Assembly: GCF_007833165.1 (NCBI RefSeq)
Contig: NZ_VOBQ01000013.1
Span: forward strand, 124,001 to 188,000
Direction: 5' to 3'
Origin: Caenimonas sedimenti
Lineage (GTDB): Bacteria > Pseudomonadota > Gammaproteobacteria > Burkholderiales > Burkholderiaceae_C
DNA length: 64,000 bases
Translations under genes and position numbers: made by a program
Part shown: positions 34,149 through 41,763 of the stretch, piece by piece
Layout of the letters: each line of letters begins with the position of its first letter
Numbering within the stretch: the stretch's first letter is position 1
The notes under the pieces: model-generated
Seen by the model: the letters and a program-made list of their open reading frames with translations, nothing else
Database searches by the model: none
Told to the model about the DNA's origin: nothing

Positions 34149-34715
34149 TCACAGCGGCGAGGCCGCCGATCGACTCCACATCTCCAGCGCTGTGTGGGCG
34201 CGCTGCGGCGGCCGCTCGATGTGACTGCGCCGCCTCGGTGCCTTGGCACGCGAGCCGGCCTTGACCTCCTTCAACGTGGTCGAACCGACCACAGGCGCAA
34301 GTGCCAGGCGTGCGGCAAGCGGGGCCGACAGCTGCGCCAGGATGGGACAGCAGGCGTTGTCATCGCCGGCACACTCCTGCACCAATGCCTCCAGCGTCGT
34401 CGCCATCTCGTCAAGTTCTTTCCGACGCTGCTGCAGTTCCAGGAGTTGCGCATGCGCGACTTCCCGGACGGCGCGACTCTCGCGATCGTCGTCCTGCCAA
34501 AGCCGCATGAGGGCATCGATCTGCGGGATCGGGAATCCGAGCGCGCGCGCTTGCCGTACGAAACGCAGCATGTCGACCTCGCGCTTGCTGTAGAGCCGGT
34601 AGCCCGACTCCGAGCGCTCGGCCTGCGGGATGAGGCCCAGCGATTCGTAGTGGCGAATCATCTTGGGCGTCACGGCGGCCGCTGCCGCGGCTTCACTGAT
34701 GCTCATGGGGGACAT
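34149..34715 (-). CDS. MerR-family copper-responsive regulator (CueR-like)
   Basis: A 188-residue MerR protein. The winged helix is MSISEAAAAAAVTPKMIRHYESLG then GYRLYSKREVDMLRFV. A dimerisation helix follows. The metal loop is CAGDDNACCPIL, in which Cys spaced eight apart next to Pro-Ile fit the CueR monovalent-metal (Cu+, Ag+) site. The C-terminus has a basic extension beyond CueR (RAKAPRRRSHIERPPQ). AAGGAG supports the start at 34715. It is second in an operon driven by a MerR-type promoter at 35010-35035. Confidence 0.85.
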   Translation of the reverse strand: MSPMSISEAAAAAAVTPKMIRHYESLGLIPQAERSESGYRLYSKREVDMLRFVRQARALGFPIPQIDALMRLWQDDDRESRAVREVAHAQLLELQQRRKELDEMATTLEALVQECAGDDNACCPILAQLSAPLAARLALAPVVGSTTLKEVKAGSRAKAPRRRSHIERPPQRAHTALEMWSRSAASPL

Positions 34716-34968
34716 TTGCAGCTCCTTGGAGGCGGATCGCACCTTGAGCCGAACTGTCGCCCGGACGCGCCATGGCTGCAATGACGCGTTCCCCACCTTT
34801 TCTGCCACCTTCCGTTGCACTGGCACTCCTGGAGGAGGGCTGGGCTGCATCTTGCGCAGCGGGAGCGGCGTCGCTGGCGGCAGCCTGATGCGTGATGATC
34901 ATCACGGCCGCCACGACCGAGAGCACGGTCGCGACGGCCGTTCGGTGGAAGGGTGACGAAAGAGGCAT
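34693..34968 (-). CDS. Hypothetical small exported or membrane-anchored protein
   Basis: A 91-residue frame with a strong hydrophobic N-terminus (TAVATVLSVVAAVMIITHQAAA) followed by an Ala/Ser-rich stretch and the ending NVPHEHQ. GGAG precedes the ATG. It is the first frame after the MerR-type promoter and overlaps the cueR-like gene by 22 bases. No family recognised. Confidence 0.45.
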   Translation of the reverse strand: MPLSSPFHRTAVATVLSVVAAVMIITHQAAASDAAPAAQDAAQPSSRSASATEGGRKGGERVIAAMARPGDSSAQGAIRLQGAANVPHEHQ

Positions 34969-35009
34969 GGAAGTCTCCGGGTTTCTCGCTTCAGAAGCCT
35001 CGGAGTTTT

Positions 35010-35035
35010 GGCATTGCCACGATGTCAAGGTCAAG
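35010..35035 (-). promoter_or_regulatory. MerR/CueR-type promoter
   Basis: On the minus strand a TTGACC -35 begins the spaced dyad CCTTGACATCGTGGCAATG. This is the long-spacer layout that CueR-type activators untwist. It would drive the cueR-peroxidase operon. Confidence 0.65.
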
Positions 35036-35163
35036 CCCGCGCCGGCGTGGTCAACCGGCTCCGAGAATTGGCAGCCGCTCAGGCTCGAATCGGAGGAGCG
35101 AGGCGTGCCAGCTGCGTTCGTCGTGACGATGAACGCACCGGCGGTCGCCGACTTGAAGCGGGG

Positions 35164-36111
35164 TCAGCCTTCGGCGGAACTGCGACTGCTCATTCGACGG
35201 AGTGCCGAAGGCGCCATGCCAAGCAGGCGCGCGAAGCTGCGGCGCATGCGCTCGGTATCGCCGAAGCCGCACTCGGTCGCCACCCGTTGCACCGAAGCCC
35301 CACCGCCTTCGAAAGCGGTTCGTGCGGCTTCCACGCGAATCTTCTCGACCGCCTTGGCGGGCGTCACGCCCGTTTCAGCGTGGAAGGCCCGTGCGAAATT
35401 GCGGGGGCTCATGCACGCGCGTTCGGCAAGTCCTTCCACGCTGTGCCGCTCGCAGAGGTTGCGGCGAATGTGGTCGAGCACCGGATCGAAGCGGCCCTGT
35501 GCAGCGCCTTGCAGCGTGAGCAGCGCCGAGAATTGCGATTGTCCGCCGGGGCGGCGGTAGTACACGACCAGCTCCTGCGCGACTGCGCGCGCGACGCTCT
35601 CGCCGACGTCCCGGGCGATCATGGCGAGCGCGAGGTCGATGCCGGCTGTGATGCCCGCGCTGGTCCACGTATCACCGTCCTGTACAAAAATCTTGTCGGC
35701 CTCGAGCCTCACTGCCGGGAACAGCGTCTTGAACTGCCCTGTTCGCGACCAATGCGTGGTGGCGGTTCGGCCATCGAGCAGGCCAGCCGCTGCGAGCAGC
35801 ATGCTGCCAGAGCAAATGCTCGCGATGCGCAGCTTTCGCTGGTGCGCTTTGCGGATGAATCGCAGCAAGGTCGCGTTCCGCATCGCGTCCTCCACACCCG
35901 GCCCACCGGAGACCACCAGCGTTCCGCCTTCGCTGTTGCGGGGCAAGCCCCGGGCCATCCACTCGACGCCCGACGAACTGGAAACCAAACCGGGTGCCGC
36001 AGCGACGATCCGCACGTCATACGCGTTGGCAGCTTCGAACGCGCCGACGGGCCCGGCGGCGTCGAGCAGCTGGAACCCGGGAAACACGAGGACGTGGATA
36101 CGGTGGCGCAT
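35164..36111 (-). CDS. GlxA-family AraC-type transcriptional regulator
   Basis: A 315-residue protein. The DJ-1/PfpI-like domain comes first (HVLVFPGFQLLDAAGPVGAFE, TLVVSGGPGV, IASICSGSMLLAAAGLLDGR, SAGITAGIDLALAMIA). The C-terminal AraC helix-turn-helix pair follows (LAERACMSPRNFARAFHAETG and VATECGFGDTERMRRSFARLLG). The Cys in CSG matches the DJ-1 nucleophile elbow. Such regulators often sense small nitrogenous compounds. It is divergent from a stand-alone DJ-1/PfpI enzyme gene 80 bases away, which is its likely target. Confidence 0.87.
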   Translation of the reverse strand: MRHRIHVLVFPGFQLLDAAGPVGAFEAANAYDVRIVAAAPGLVSSSSGVEWMARGLPRNSEGGTLVVSGGPGVEDAMRNATLLRFIRKAHQRKLRIASICSGSMLLAAAGLLDGRTATTHWSRTGQFKTLFPAVRLEADKIFVQDGDTWTSAGITAGIDLALAMIARDVGESVARAVAQELVVYYRRPGGQSQFSALLTLQGAAQGRFDPVLDHIRRNLCERHSVEGLAERACMSPRNFARAFHAETGVTPAKAVEKIRVEAARTAFEGGGASVQRVATECGFGDTERMRRSFARLLGMAPSALRRMSSRSSAEG

Positions 36112-36191
36112 GGCAGGAATGGTGGGAAATCTGACGTTGTTGCCACAACGTTAGTCCTTGATGCTCTTGGCGTCAACCAACGGGCTTCACC

Positions 36192-36875
36192 ATGAACACG
36201 CACCTCCACATCGGATTCCTTCTTTATCCCAACGTCACGCAACTGGACCTCACTGGCCCGGCACAGGTCTTGAGCCGCGTGCCCAGCGCACAGGTCCACC
36301 TTGCCTGGAAGACGCGGGATCCCGTGCTGACCGACGTCGGGTTCTCGATCGTTCCGACCACGACGTTCGCCGAATGCCCGAGCCTTGACGTGCTGTGCGT
36401 GCCCGGTGGCTTCGGCTTTGCCGATCAGCTGACCGATTCGGACACGCTGGATTTCTTAAGACGCCAGGGCCGCGAGGCGCGCTACGTGACTTCCGTGTGC
36501 AACGGTTCGTTGCTGCTGGGTGCAGCAGGCCTTTTGCAAGGCTATCGATCCGCGTGCCACTGGAATTGGCGAAAGTACCTTTCGCGTTTTGGTGCCATTC
36601 CCGTTGCAGAGCGCGTTGTACGCGACCGCAACCGTATTTCCGGTGGCGGGGTGACAGCCGGCATCGACTTTGCCTTCGCGCTCGCGGCAGAACTGGCGGG
36701 CGAGGACACGGCGCGCATGCTGCAGCTCGCTCTGGAGTACGACCCGCACCCTCCGTTCGACAGCGGCTCACCGGAAAAGGCCGGAGCGCATCGGGTGGAG
36801 AAACTGCGGGCTTTGCAAGCCGAGCGAATCCTCCGTGCTGAAGCGCAAATCGAGCTGGCTGCGCTGGTGGCTTGA
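36192..36875 (+). CDS. DJ-1/PfpI-family protein (isonitrile hydratase-like)
   Basis: A 227-residue protein with HIGFLLYPNVTQLDLTGPAQVL, VLCVPGGFGFADQL, YVTSVCNGSLLLGAAGLLQG (nucleophile Cys in VCNG) and GGGVTAGIDFAFALAAELAG. The arrangement is that of isonitrile hydratase InhA, which turns isonitriles into N-substituted formamides. It is divergent from the GlxA-type regulator. A MerR-type promoter begins inside its last codons and serves the next gene. Confidence 0.82.
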   Translation: MNTHLHIGFLLYPNVTQLDLTGPAQVLSRVPSAQVHLAWKTRDPVLTDVGFSIVPTTTFAECPSLDVLCVPGGFGFADQLTDSDTLDFLRRQGREARYVTSVCNGSLLLGAAGLLQGYRSACHWNWRKYLSRFGAIPVAERVVRDRNRISGGGVTAGIDFAFALAAELAGEDTARMLQLALEYDPHPPFDSGSPEKAGAHRVEKLRALQAERILRAEAQIELAALVA

Positions 36876-36897
36876 CCTTGACATCGCGGCAAGGCTG
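36871..36897 (+). promoter_or_regulatory. MerR/CueR-type promoter
   Basis: TTGACC -35 overlapping the dyad CCTTGACATCGCGGCAAGG (36876-36894), then CTGACAG. It starts at the stop codon of the DJ-1 gene and lies just before the membrane protein at 36910. Confidence 0.68.
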
Positions 36898-36909
36898 ACA
36901 GTCCAGGGC

Positions 36910-37419
36910 ATGCAAACACGACCCACACGCCTTCGGCACTACGCCTTCGTCGCGCTCTCCATCGCGACCGCTTCGGTCTTCCTGTCAACCGTTGCGACCC
37001 ATGTGTATGCGATGGATTTCATGCCGCTTGCGTCGCTGAGCCTCCCCGTCCTGGCGGTGTTCTTCACGTTCACCTCGCTGCTCTACATCCGTGGGAACAC
37101 GATCGCCGCGGGGCGCAGCAAGGTCCGCACGCTGTTCGCCGCCGAAATCTCCATGCAAGCCACCGTGTGCTACCTGACGGGTATCGTGGCGGGCGCCAGC
37201 CTGTATGGGTTGTTCCAGATCGCCGATTTCAGTTTCGATTCTTCGCAGCCCACCTGGTCTGGCCTGTGGCTGCTGCTCTTTGCGTTGCCCAGTGCGCTGA
37301 TGCTGCTTGGTTTGATCAGCCTGCTGCGCGCCGCGTGCTTGATCTCGCCGCAGTTCCTGACCATCGCGAGCCCCTATGAGATTGGGCGCAGGATTCAGAG
37401 GCCGCGCGCGGCCGCCTGA
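36910..37419 (+). CDS. Four-helix membrane protein under a MerR-type promoter, unknown function
   Basis: A 169-residue protein with four hydrophobic segments (YAFVALSIATASVFLSTVA, LASLSLPVLAVFFTFTSLLY, ATVCYLTGIVAGASLYGLF and LWLLLFALPSALMLLGLISL). It has no cysteine-rich or histidine-rich motif and no recognised family. The ATG is 13 bases after the promoter dyad, so the leader is very short or absent. A metal-induced membrane function is inferred only from the promoter. Its end abuts the truncated ATPase remnant on the opposite strand. Confidence 0.62.
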   Translation: MQTRPTRLRHYAFVALSIATASVFLSTVATHVYAMDFMPLASLSLPVLAVFFTFTSLLYIRGNTIAAGRSKVRTLFAAEISMQATVCYLTGIVAGASLYGLFQIADFSFDSSQPTWSGLWLLLFALPSALMLLGLISLLRAACLISPQFLTIASPYEIGRRIQRPRAAA

Positions 37420-38023
37420 CAGCCTGATGCCGCGCGTAGGCACCGGTCACGGCCACGGACATCAGCGCGTTGATGTTGAGCTTGCCCCGCAGCAACGCCG
37501 CCATGCCCTTCTTGTAGACGTCCAGGCCCGCGAGCCAGATCGCCAAGCCGGCCAGCGCCATCCCAGCTAATCTCCAGGGCAGGGTGTCAGGGGCGATGAA
37601 CTCAAGCACCTCGGCTGCGACTGCGACGCTAAGCGCCAATCCCATTTGGGCCACGCCAGCGCCAAGCCCGTGGTCATGGTCGTGCAGCCCGTCGCCTTCA
37701 CCCACGTGCGCACCGGCCGGATCGAGGTTGCCGATCGGTTCAGGATCGAAGTCGGCTTTCCTGATGGCTTCAAGTGCCAGCGGCAAGGCATCGTCTGCGG
37801 CGTCAATGCCGAGCGTGCGGGCGGTCAGCTGGAAGTTGAGCGAACGGATGCCCAGCACAGACTGCAGGGCGCGGCGGATCTCCGCCTCCTCCGCGCTGCA
37901 GTCCATGGCTGCAACGCGAAATCGGCGACCCGCTGCTTGTGTCGGTAACGCCACGGGGGGACCCATTGCGCATGCGGCTGAGGCGCAGCAGTCCACTTCT
38001 TCTGGCAGGGTCTTCGTGTCCAT
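37420..38023 (-). pseudogene. Truncated Cd/Zn/Pb P1B-type ATPase (N-terminal fragment)
   Basis: The frame from 38023 encodes a Cys-rich N-terminus, one HMA domain with MDCSAEEAEIRRAL, a His-rich linker (DGLHDHDHGLG) and the first membrane helices through KLNINALMSVAVTGAYA. This is the start of a ZntA/CadA/PbrA-type exporter. Homology stops near 37433. The helices, CPC motif, phosphorylation Asp and ATP-binding domains, some 500 or more residues, are missing. The fragment joins directly to the convergent membrane protein gene, so a deletion removed the rest. It cannot work as a pump. Confidence 0.8.
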
Positions 38024-38036
38024 GTCCTACTTGGAA

Positions 38037-38061
38037 ACCCTGAAGCCACATCAGAGTCAAG
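38037..38061 (-). promoter_or_regulatory. PbrR/CadR-type promoter
   Basis: On the minus strand TTGACTC is followed by a dyad ACTCTGATGTGGCTTCAGGGT, close in form to known PbrR operators (ACTCT...AGGGT). It lies between the ATPase fragment and the frameshifted merR gene. Confidence 0.62.
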
Positions 38062-38074
38062 CTGAGGCGTAAAA

Positions 38075-38535
38075 ATGAAGATTGGAGAGCTGGCCGCCAT
38101 GGCGGGGACCCAGGTAGAGACGATTCGCTACTGCGAGCGGGAAGGGCTGTTGCCGCTGCCCGGCCGTACGGACTCGAACTACCGCGGCTATGAAGCAAGT
38201 CATGCCCAGCTCCTGGCGTTCATCCGGCACTGCCGGTGCCTGGACATGACGCTGGACGAAATCCGCTTCACCACACGGATTCACCCGGCGAAAGCTGCGG
38301 CGAGGTCGATCACTTGCTCGACGAACACATCTCCAAAGTCGTGCGACGAATTGCGGAGCTCAAGGCACTGGAGCGGGAGATTCGGTCTCTGCGTGCGGGT
38401 TGCTCGGAAGGTGGCATTGCGGCGCAGTGCGGAATACTCGGAGGCCTGGAGAAGGCGGCGAGGAACCATGATCACAGCGCGCCGTCGGCCCACCCGTCGC
38501 ACTCGCGCGGTGGGCGACGGCACCACCAGGGATAA
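38075..38535 (+). pseudogene. Frameshifted CadR/PbrR-type MerR regulator
   Basis: The first frame encodes a good MerR helix-turn-helix (MKIGELAAMAGTQVETIRYC, then NYRGYEASHAQLLAFIRHCR and DMTLDEIR). Between about 38265 and 38285 the coding signal jumps to another frame, which gives DSPGESCGEVDHLLDEHI and GIAAQCGILGGLEKAA, the CadR/PbrR dimer helix and metal loop. A small indel has therefore split the gene. In one continuous frame the product would lose its metal-binding Cys residues. It pairs with the truncated ATPase as a dead cad/pbr operon. Confidence 0.8.
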
Positions 38536-38690
38536 CCGCTCGCTAGGGACTCATATGGCAACCTGACGCCGATGACAAGTGCGATGCCCCCGCATATGGG
38601 CCAGTCGTTCCACCAACTCGGGCCCTGCCAGCACTGCCCGAACCGGCATCCGAGCTCCAGCTCTCAAAGCGCCCATTCCCAAAAAAGGTG

Positions 38691-38716
38691 CTTGACCTTG
38701 CCATAGTGGCAGGGTC
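38691..38716 (+). promoter_or_regulatory. MerR/CueR-type promoter
   Basis: TTGACC with the dyad CCTTGCCATAGTGGCAGGG (38696-38714). The first strong downstream gene start is 38901, so it would have a leader of about 180 bases unless an earlier in-frame ATG (38721) is used. Confidence 0.62.
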
Positions 38717-38900
38717 CACGATGTCGGCATCCCCCAACAGGATACTTTCATGGACCATGCTCGTCACCACCAAGTCGGCCAATCTGGGCGTTCCAGCTGC
38801 CGCGAGAGGGCCTCCCTCGCCGAGCCTGAACTCTGTTGCTCTGCGGGCGACCATCCGTCACGCCTTGGCCTACGTCGCCATCGGCACTGAGGGAAACGCC

Positions 38901-39404
38901 ATGCATCTGGATCCGATTCCCTTCAGGCTCGCCCCCGACGCCCGCTCCCGACAGTTGTCGTCGTTCAATGACCGAGCCGAGATTCGCTGGTTTGGATTTC
39001 GGGGCCAGTGGGTCGAACCCGGCTGGGCCGAAATCGAGTTCGAACGGATCGAAGCCGGGGCGCTGGGCGGCGGTGGCGTCGATGCCATCAATGGCGGTGT
39101 CATCGCCGCCGGCTTCGACGCGGCCTTCGTCTTGGCGGGCTTGGGCCACTACGACTCGAAAGCGGTGGTGACTCTCGAGCTCTCGGTCCAATTCCTGTCG
39201 CTCGCGCGCGCCGCCGAGCCTTTGGCGTTTCGGGCGGGAGTGACCAAATCCTCCCGCGGTTTCGCCTTCGCCCAAGGCGCGCTCCTGGCGCGCCGAGGCG
39301 GCGCACCTTTCGCGACCGCCTCGGCCATGATCGCCCCGGCCTCGGCCCCACGCGCGGCGGGGTCCTACGCCGCCGAGGTTGCCGACCAAACCGGACGGCG
39401 CTAG
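38901..39404 (+). CDS. PaaI-like hotdog-fold thioesterase
   Basis: A 167-residue protein. The hotdog core is WAEIEFERIEAGALGGGG, then VDAINGGVIAAGFDAAFVLAG (active-site NGG in place of the usual HGG), VTLELSVQFLSLAR and GFAFAQGALLARRGG. Such enzymes hydrolyse acyl-CoA thioesters. GAGGGAA precedes the ATG at 38901. The frame is open further upstream, to 38688, so a longer N-terminus is possible. It lies downstream of a MerR-type promoter, and why a thioesterase would be in a metal regulon is unclear. Confidence 0.68.
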   Translation: MHLDPIPFRLAPDARSRQLSSFNDRAEIRWFGFRGQWVEPGWAEIEFERIEAGALGGGGVDAINGGVIAAGFDAAFVLAGLGHYDSKAVVTLELSVQFLSLARAAEPLAFRAGVTKSSRGFAFAQGALLARRGGAPFATASAMIAPASAPRAAGSYAAEVADQTGRR

Positions 39405-39417
39405 GATACTGAGTTCA

Positions 39418-39852
39418 ATGTCGCGACTCCGCCTTCTCCTCGCTTGGCTCCTCATGGCCGCGCTTCCCCTCCAGGGGATGGCGGCCGCGTCGATGCTGTT
39501 TTGCGGGTCGCAGGCGGCGGCGCGAGTGGCGCAGACGGCCTCCCACCAGGGCCACCACGCCTCCATGAACAAGGCGGGACACGACCACGCCGCGCACGGC
39601 CACGCCGCGCCGCAAGTCGAGGCGGCCCAAGTCGAGGCGGCCCAAGCCGACGGCGCCGCGCCCGCCGCCGACAACGGATCCCAACAGAGCCACTCTTGCC
39701 CAATCTGCGCCTCCTGCTCGCAAGCGCAGGCGGTCGGCGGATTCTCTTCCCTGCCGCCCGCATTGCCCGCCTCCTCGGCGGAGCCGTCGCAGCCGGCCGT
39801 TCGCGTCTCCTCGCAGACGCCGACCCTCCCAGACAAGCCGCCTCGCGCGTGA
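39418..39852 (+). CDS. Exported Cys/His-rich protein (DUF2946-like)
   Basis: A 144-residue protein with a signal peptide (LLLAWLLMAALPLQGMAAA). The mature part is rich in His (HQGHHASMNKAGHDHAAHGH) and has SHSCPICASCSQAQ. A short tandem repeat (QVEAA twice, then QADGA) divides the two metal-like motifs. Proteins of this layout occur at the front of copper-resistance clusters and probably bind metal in the periplasm or membrane face. It starts 13 bases after the thioesterase stop. Confidence 0.68.
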   Translation: MSRLRLLLAWLLMAALPLQGMAAASMLFCGSQAAARVAQTASHQGHHASMNKAGHDHAAHGHAAPQVEAAQVEAAQADGAAPAADNGSQQSHSCPICASCSQAQAVGGFSSLPPALPASSAEPSQPAVRVSSQTPTLPDKPPRA

Positions 39853-39961
39853 CCTCCGCGCGCCGCCCGGGCTAGCCCCGGGCGCGCCGCCGCATTTCCG
39901 ACCCCGACCCTGCCCGCGCCGACGCGGACGCAGGCGCGCGCAACGAATCACGCGAGGCTCC

Positions 39962-40327
39962 ATGACACGCAGAACTAGAACCTTCTTGACGGCCGCGGCG
40001 CTCGCCGCGAGCTTCCCCCTGGCCGCGCAGCCCGCGAGCCCGCCAAGCGCCGAGGCCGCGCCCTATCGCTCGGCTTTCGAGGGCTACCGGCCTTTCGAGG
40101 CCATTGAGATCCAGGACTGGCGCAAGTCCAACGACACCGTCCGCGAGATCGGTGGTTGGCGCGCCTACGCCCGCGAAATCCATGGCGGGACGCAAAGCCA
40201 GCCGCAGTCAACGCCGGTTCAGCCTCCAACTCGTCCCGAGGCCTCGGCCTCGGCCCCGGCCGCCGCTCCAGGGGCGCCAGCCGCCCCGGCGCGGCCGGCC
40301 AATCCTCACCAGGGGCATCAACGATGA
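39962..40327 (+). CDS. Exported hypothetical protein of copper clusters
   Basis: A 121-residue protein with a signal peptide (FLTAAALAASFPLAAQP) and the conserved-looking core YRSAFEGYRPFEAIEIQDWR and NDTVREIGGWRAYAREIHG. A Pro/Ala-rich tail ends in HQGHQR. Small proteins with this core precede TolC-like genes in copper-resistance clusters of related bacteria (from memory, not searched). Its stop overlaps the TolC-like start by four bases. Confidence 0.68.
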   Translation: MTRRTRTFLTAAALAASFPLAAQPASPPSAEAAPYRSAFEGYRPFEAIEIQDWRKSNDTVREIGGWRAYAREIHGGTQSQPQSTPVQPPTRPEASASAPAAAPGAPAAPARPANPHQGHQR

Positions 40328-41751
40328 AACGAACATTCACGCTGGTGGCGGCCGCAGCTGCCGTCGTCGTCCTGGCCGGCTGCGCCGCGCCGAACATGCA
40401 AGCCGCGATGGGAGAGGCCAACGAGTTGTCCGGCCCGGTCTCCGGCGGGGTCAAAGCCGAGCTCAGGACGGAAGACTCGCAGCGCGAGGCGGCGTCGAAG
40501 CTCGCGAATGATCTGCTGGCCAAGCCTTTGACCATGGACGGGGCGGCGCAGCTCGCCCTGTCGAACAGCCCGGCGTTCCAAGCCGCTCTCGCGCAGAGCT
40601 GGGGCGAGATCGCCATGGCCCAACAGCGCGGGCTCCCCGGCGGGGTGGTCTTTTCGTTCGAGAGATTGCGCGAGGGCGCGGACCTCGAGCTCGGTCGGCT
40701 CCTCTCGGTCGGCCTCTTCGACCTGATTACGCTCCCGCAGCGGAGAGCCGTCTCCAAGATCGAATCCGAGCAAGCGCGCGTGAGGATGGCCGGAGCCGTG
40801 GTCGACCAGGTGTCGAACGCCCGCCAGGCATGGGTGAAGGCTGTCGCCGCGCGCGAAATCGAGGTCTACGCGGTCCAGGTCAAGGACGCCGCCGACGCCA
40901 GCGCGGACCTCGCGCGTCGTTTGCAGGCCGTGGGCAATTTCACCAAGCTCCAAGCGGCTAGGCAGCACCTGTTCTATGGCGACGCGACCGCGCGCCTGGC
41001 CACGGCCAGACAGCAGGCGGTCTCCACTCGGGAGGAGCTAGTCCGCCAACTGGGACTCAGCGACGAGCAGGCGCGCGTCTTGAGGCTTCCCGATCGGCTG
41101 CCCGACCTGCCCAAGGCCCCCAGGGGTCCCGAGGTCGTGGCGACGGCGTTGGCCTCTCAGCGCCTCGACGCGCGCCTCGCGCGCTTGGAACTCGAAGCGG
41201 CGGGTCGAGGGCGCGGCGTCGACCTGGTGTCCAGTCTGGTGGACGTGGAGCTGGGAGCGCGGCGCGACACGCGCTTCGAAGGCAATGGCGAGAAGTCGAC
41301 CACCCGCGGCTATGAGCTCGAAATCCGCTTGCCGCTGTTCGACTGGGGGTCCACGCGCCGCGCCGCGCTCGACGCGCGTTCGCTCGCGGCCGCGAACCGC
41401 TTTGATGCGGTCGCGCGCTCCGCCGGGTCGCAGGCGCGCGAGAGCTACGCGGCCTACCGGACCGCCTATGACCAGGCGCGGCATCAGCGCGACGAGATGG
41501 TTCCGCTGCGCAAGACGATCTCGGAAGAGAACGTGCTTCGCTACAACGGGATGCTCATTGGCGTCTTCGAGCTCTTGGCCGACGCGCGCGAGCAAGTCAC
41601 CGGCGTCATGACCGCCATCGAGGCGCAACGCGACTTCTGGCTGAGCGATGCCGGCCTCTCATCCACTTTGATCGGCAAGCCGATGGCGGGGGCGTCCAGC
41701 TCCACGTCATCCGCTCGCCCGACCACCGGCGGCGGCGACGCCGCCCACTGA
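40324..41751 (+). CDS. TolC-family outer-membrane lipoprotein
   Basis: A 475-residue protein with a lipobox (VVLAGCAAP, Cys about 20) and two OEP-type halves of long amphipathic helices: TMDGAAQLALSNSPAFQAAL early, then YELEIRLPLFDWGSTRRAAL (the Leu-Phe-Asp-Trp-Gly turn is typical of TolC-like proteins) and a C-terminal helix with ARESYAAYRTAYDQ. It could form an outer-membrane channel for copper export. No matching CusA/CusB genes are in this cluster; the RND pair at 60.8-64 kb is a possible but distant partner. Confidence 0.85.
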   Translation: MKRTFTLVAAAAAVVVLAGCAAPNMQAAMGEANELSGPVSGGVKAELRTEDSQREAASKLANDLLAKPLTMDGAAQLALSNSPAFQAALAQSWGEIAMAQQRGLPGGVVFSFERLREGADLELGRLLSVGLFDLITLPQRRAVSKIESEQARVRMAGAVVDQVSNARQAWVKAVAAREIEVYAVQVKDAADASADLARRLQAVGNFTKLQAARQHLFYGDATARLATARQQAVSTREELVRQLGLSDEQARVLRLPDRLPDLPKAPRGPEVVATALASQRLDARLARLELEAAGRGRGVDLVSSLVDVELGARRDTRFEGNGEKSTTRGYELEIRLPLFDWGSTRRAALDARSLAAANRFDAVARSAGSQARESYAAYRTAYDQARHQRDEMVPLRKTISEENVLRYNGMLIGVFELLADAREQVTGVMTAIEAQRDFWLSDAGLSSTLIGKPMAGASSSTSSARPTTGGGDAAH

Positions 41752-41763
41752 CAGCGAGGACTC

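Noticed and set aside
39600..39660. Short tandem repeat in the DUF2946-like gene that might be a CRISPR-like or regulatory repeat
   Set aside because: Only two in-frame copies of a short coding repeat (QVEAA); no spacer structure. No CRISPR array was seen anywhere in the window.
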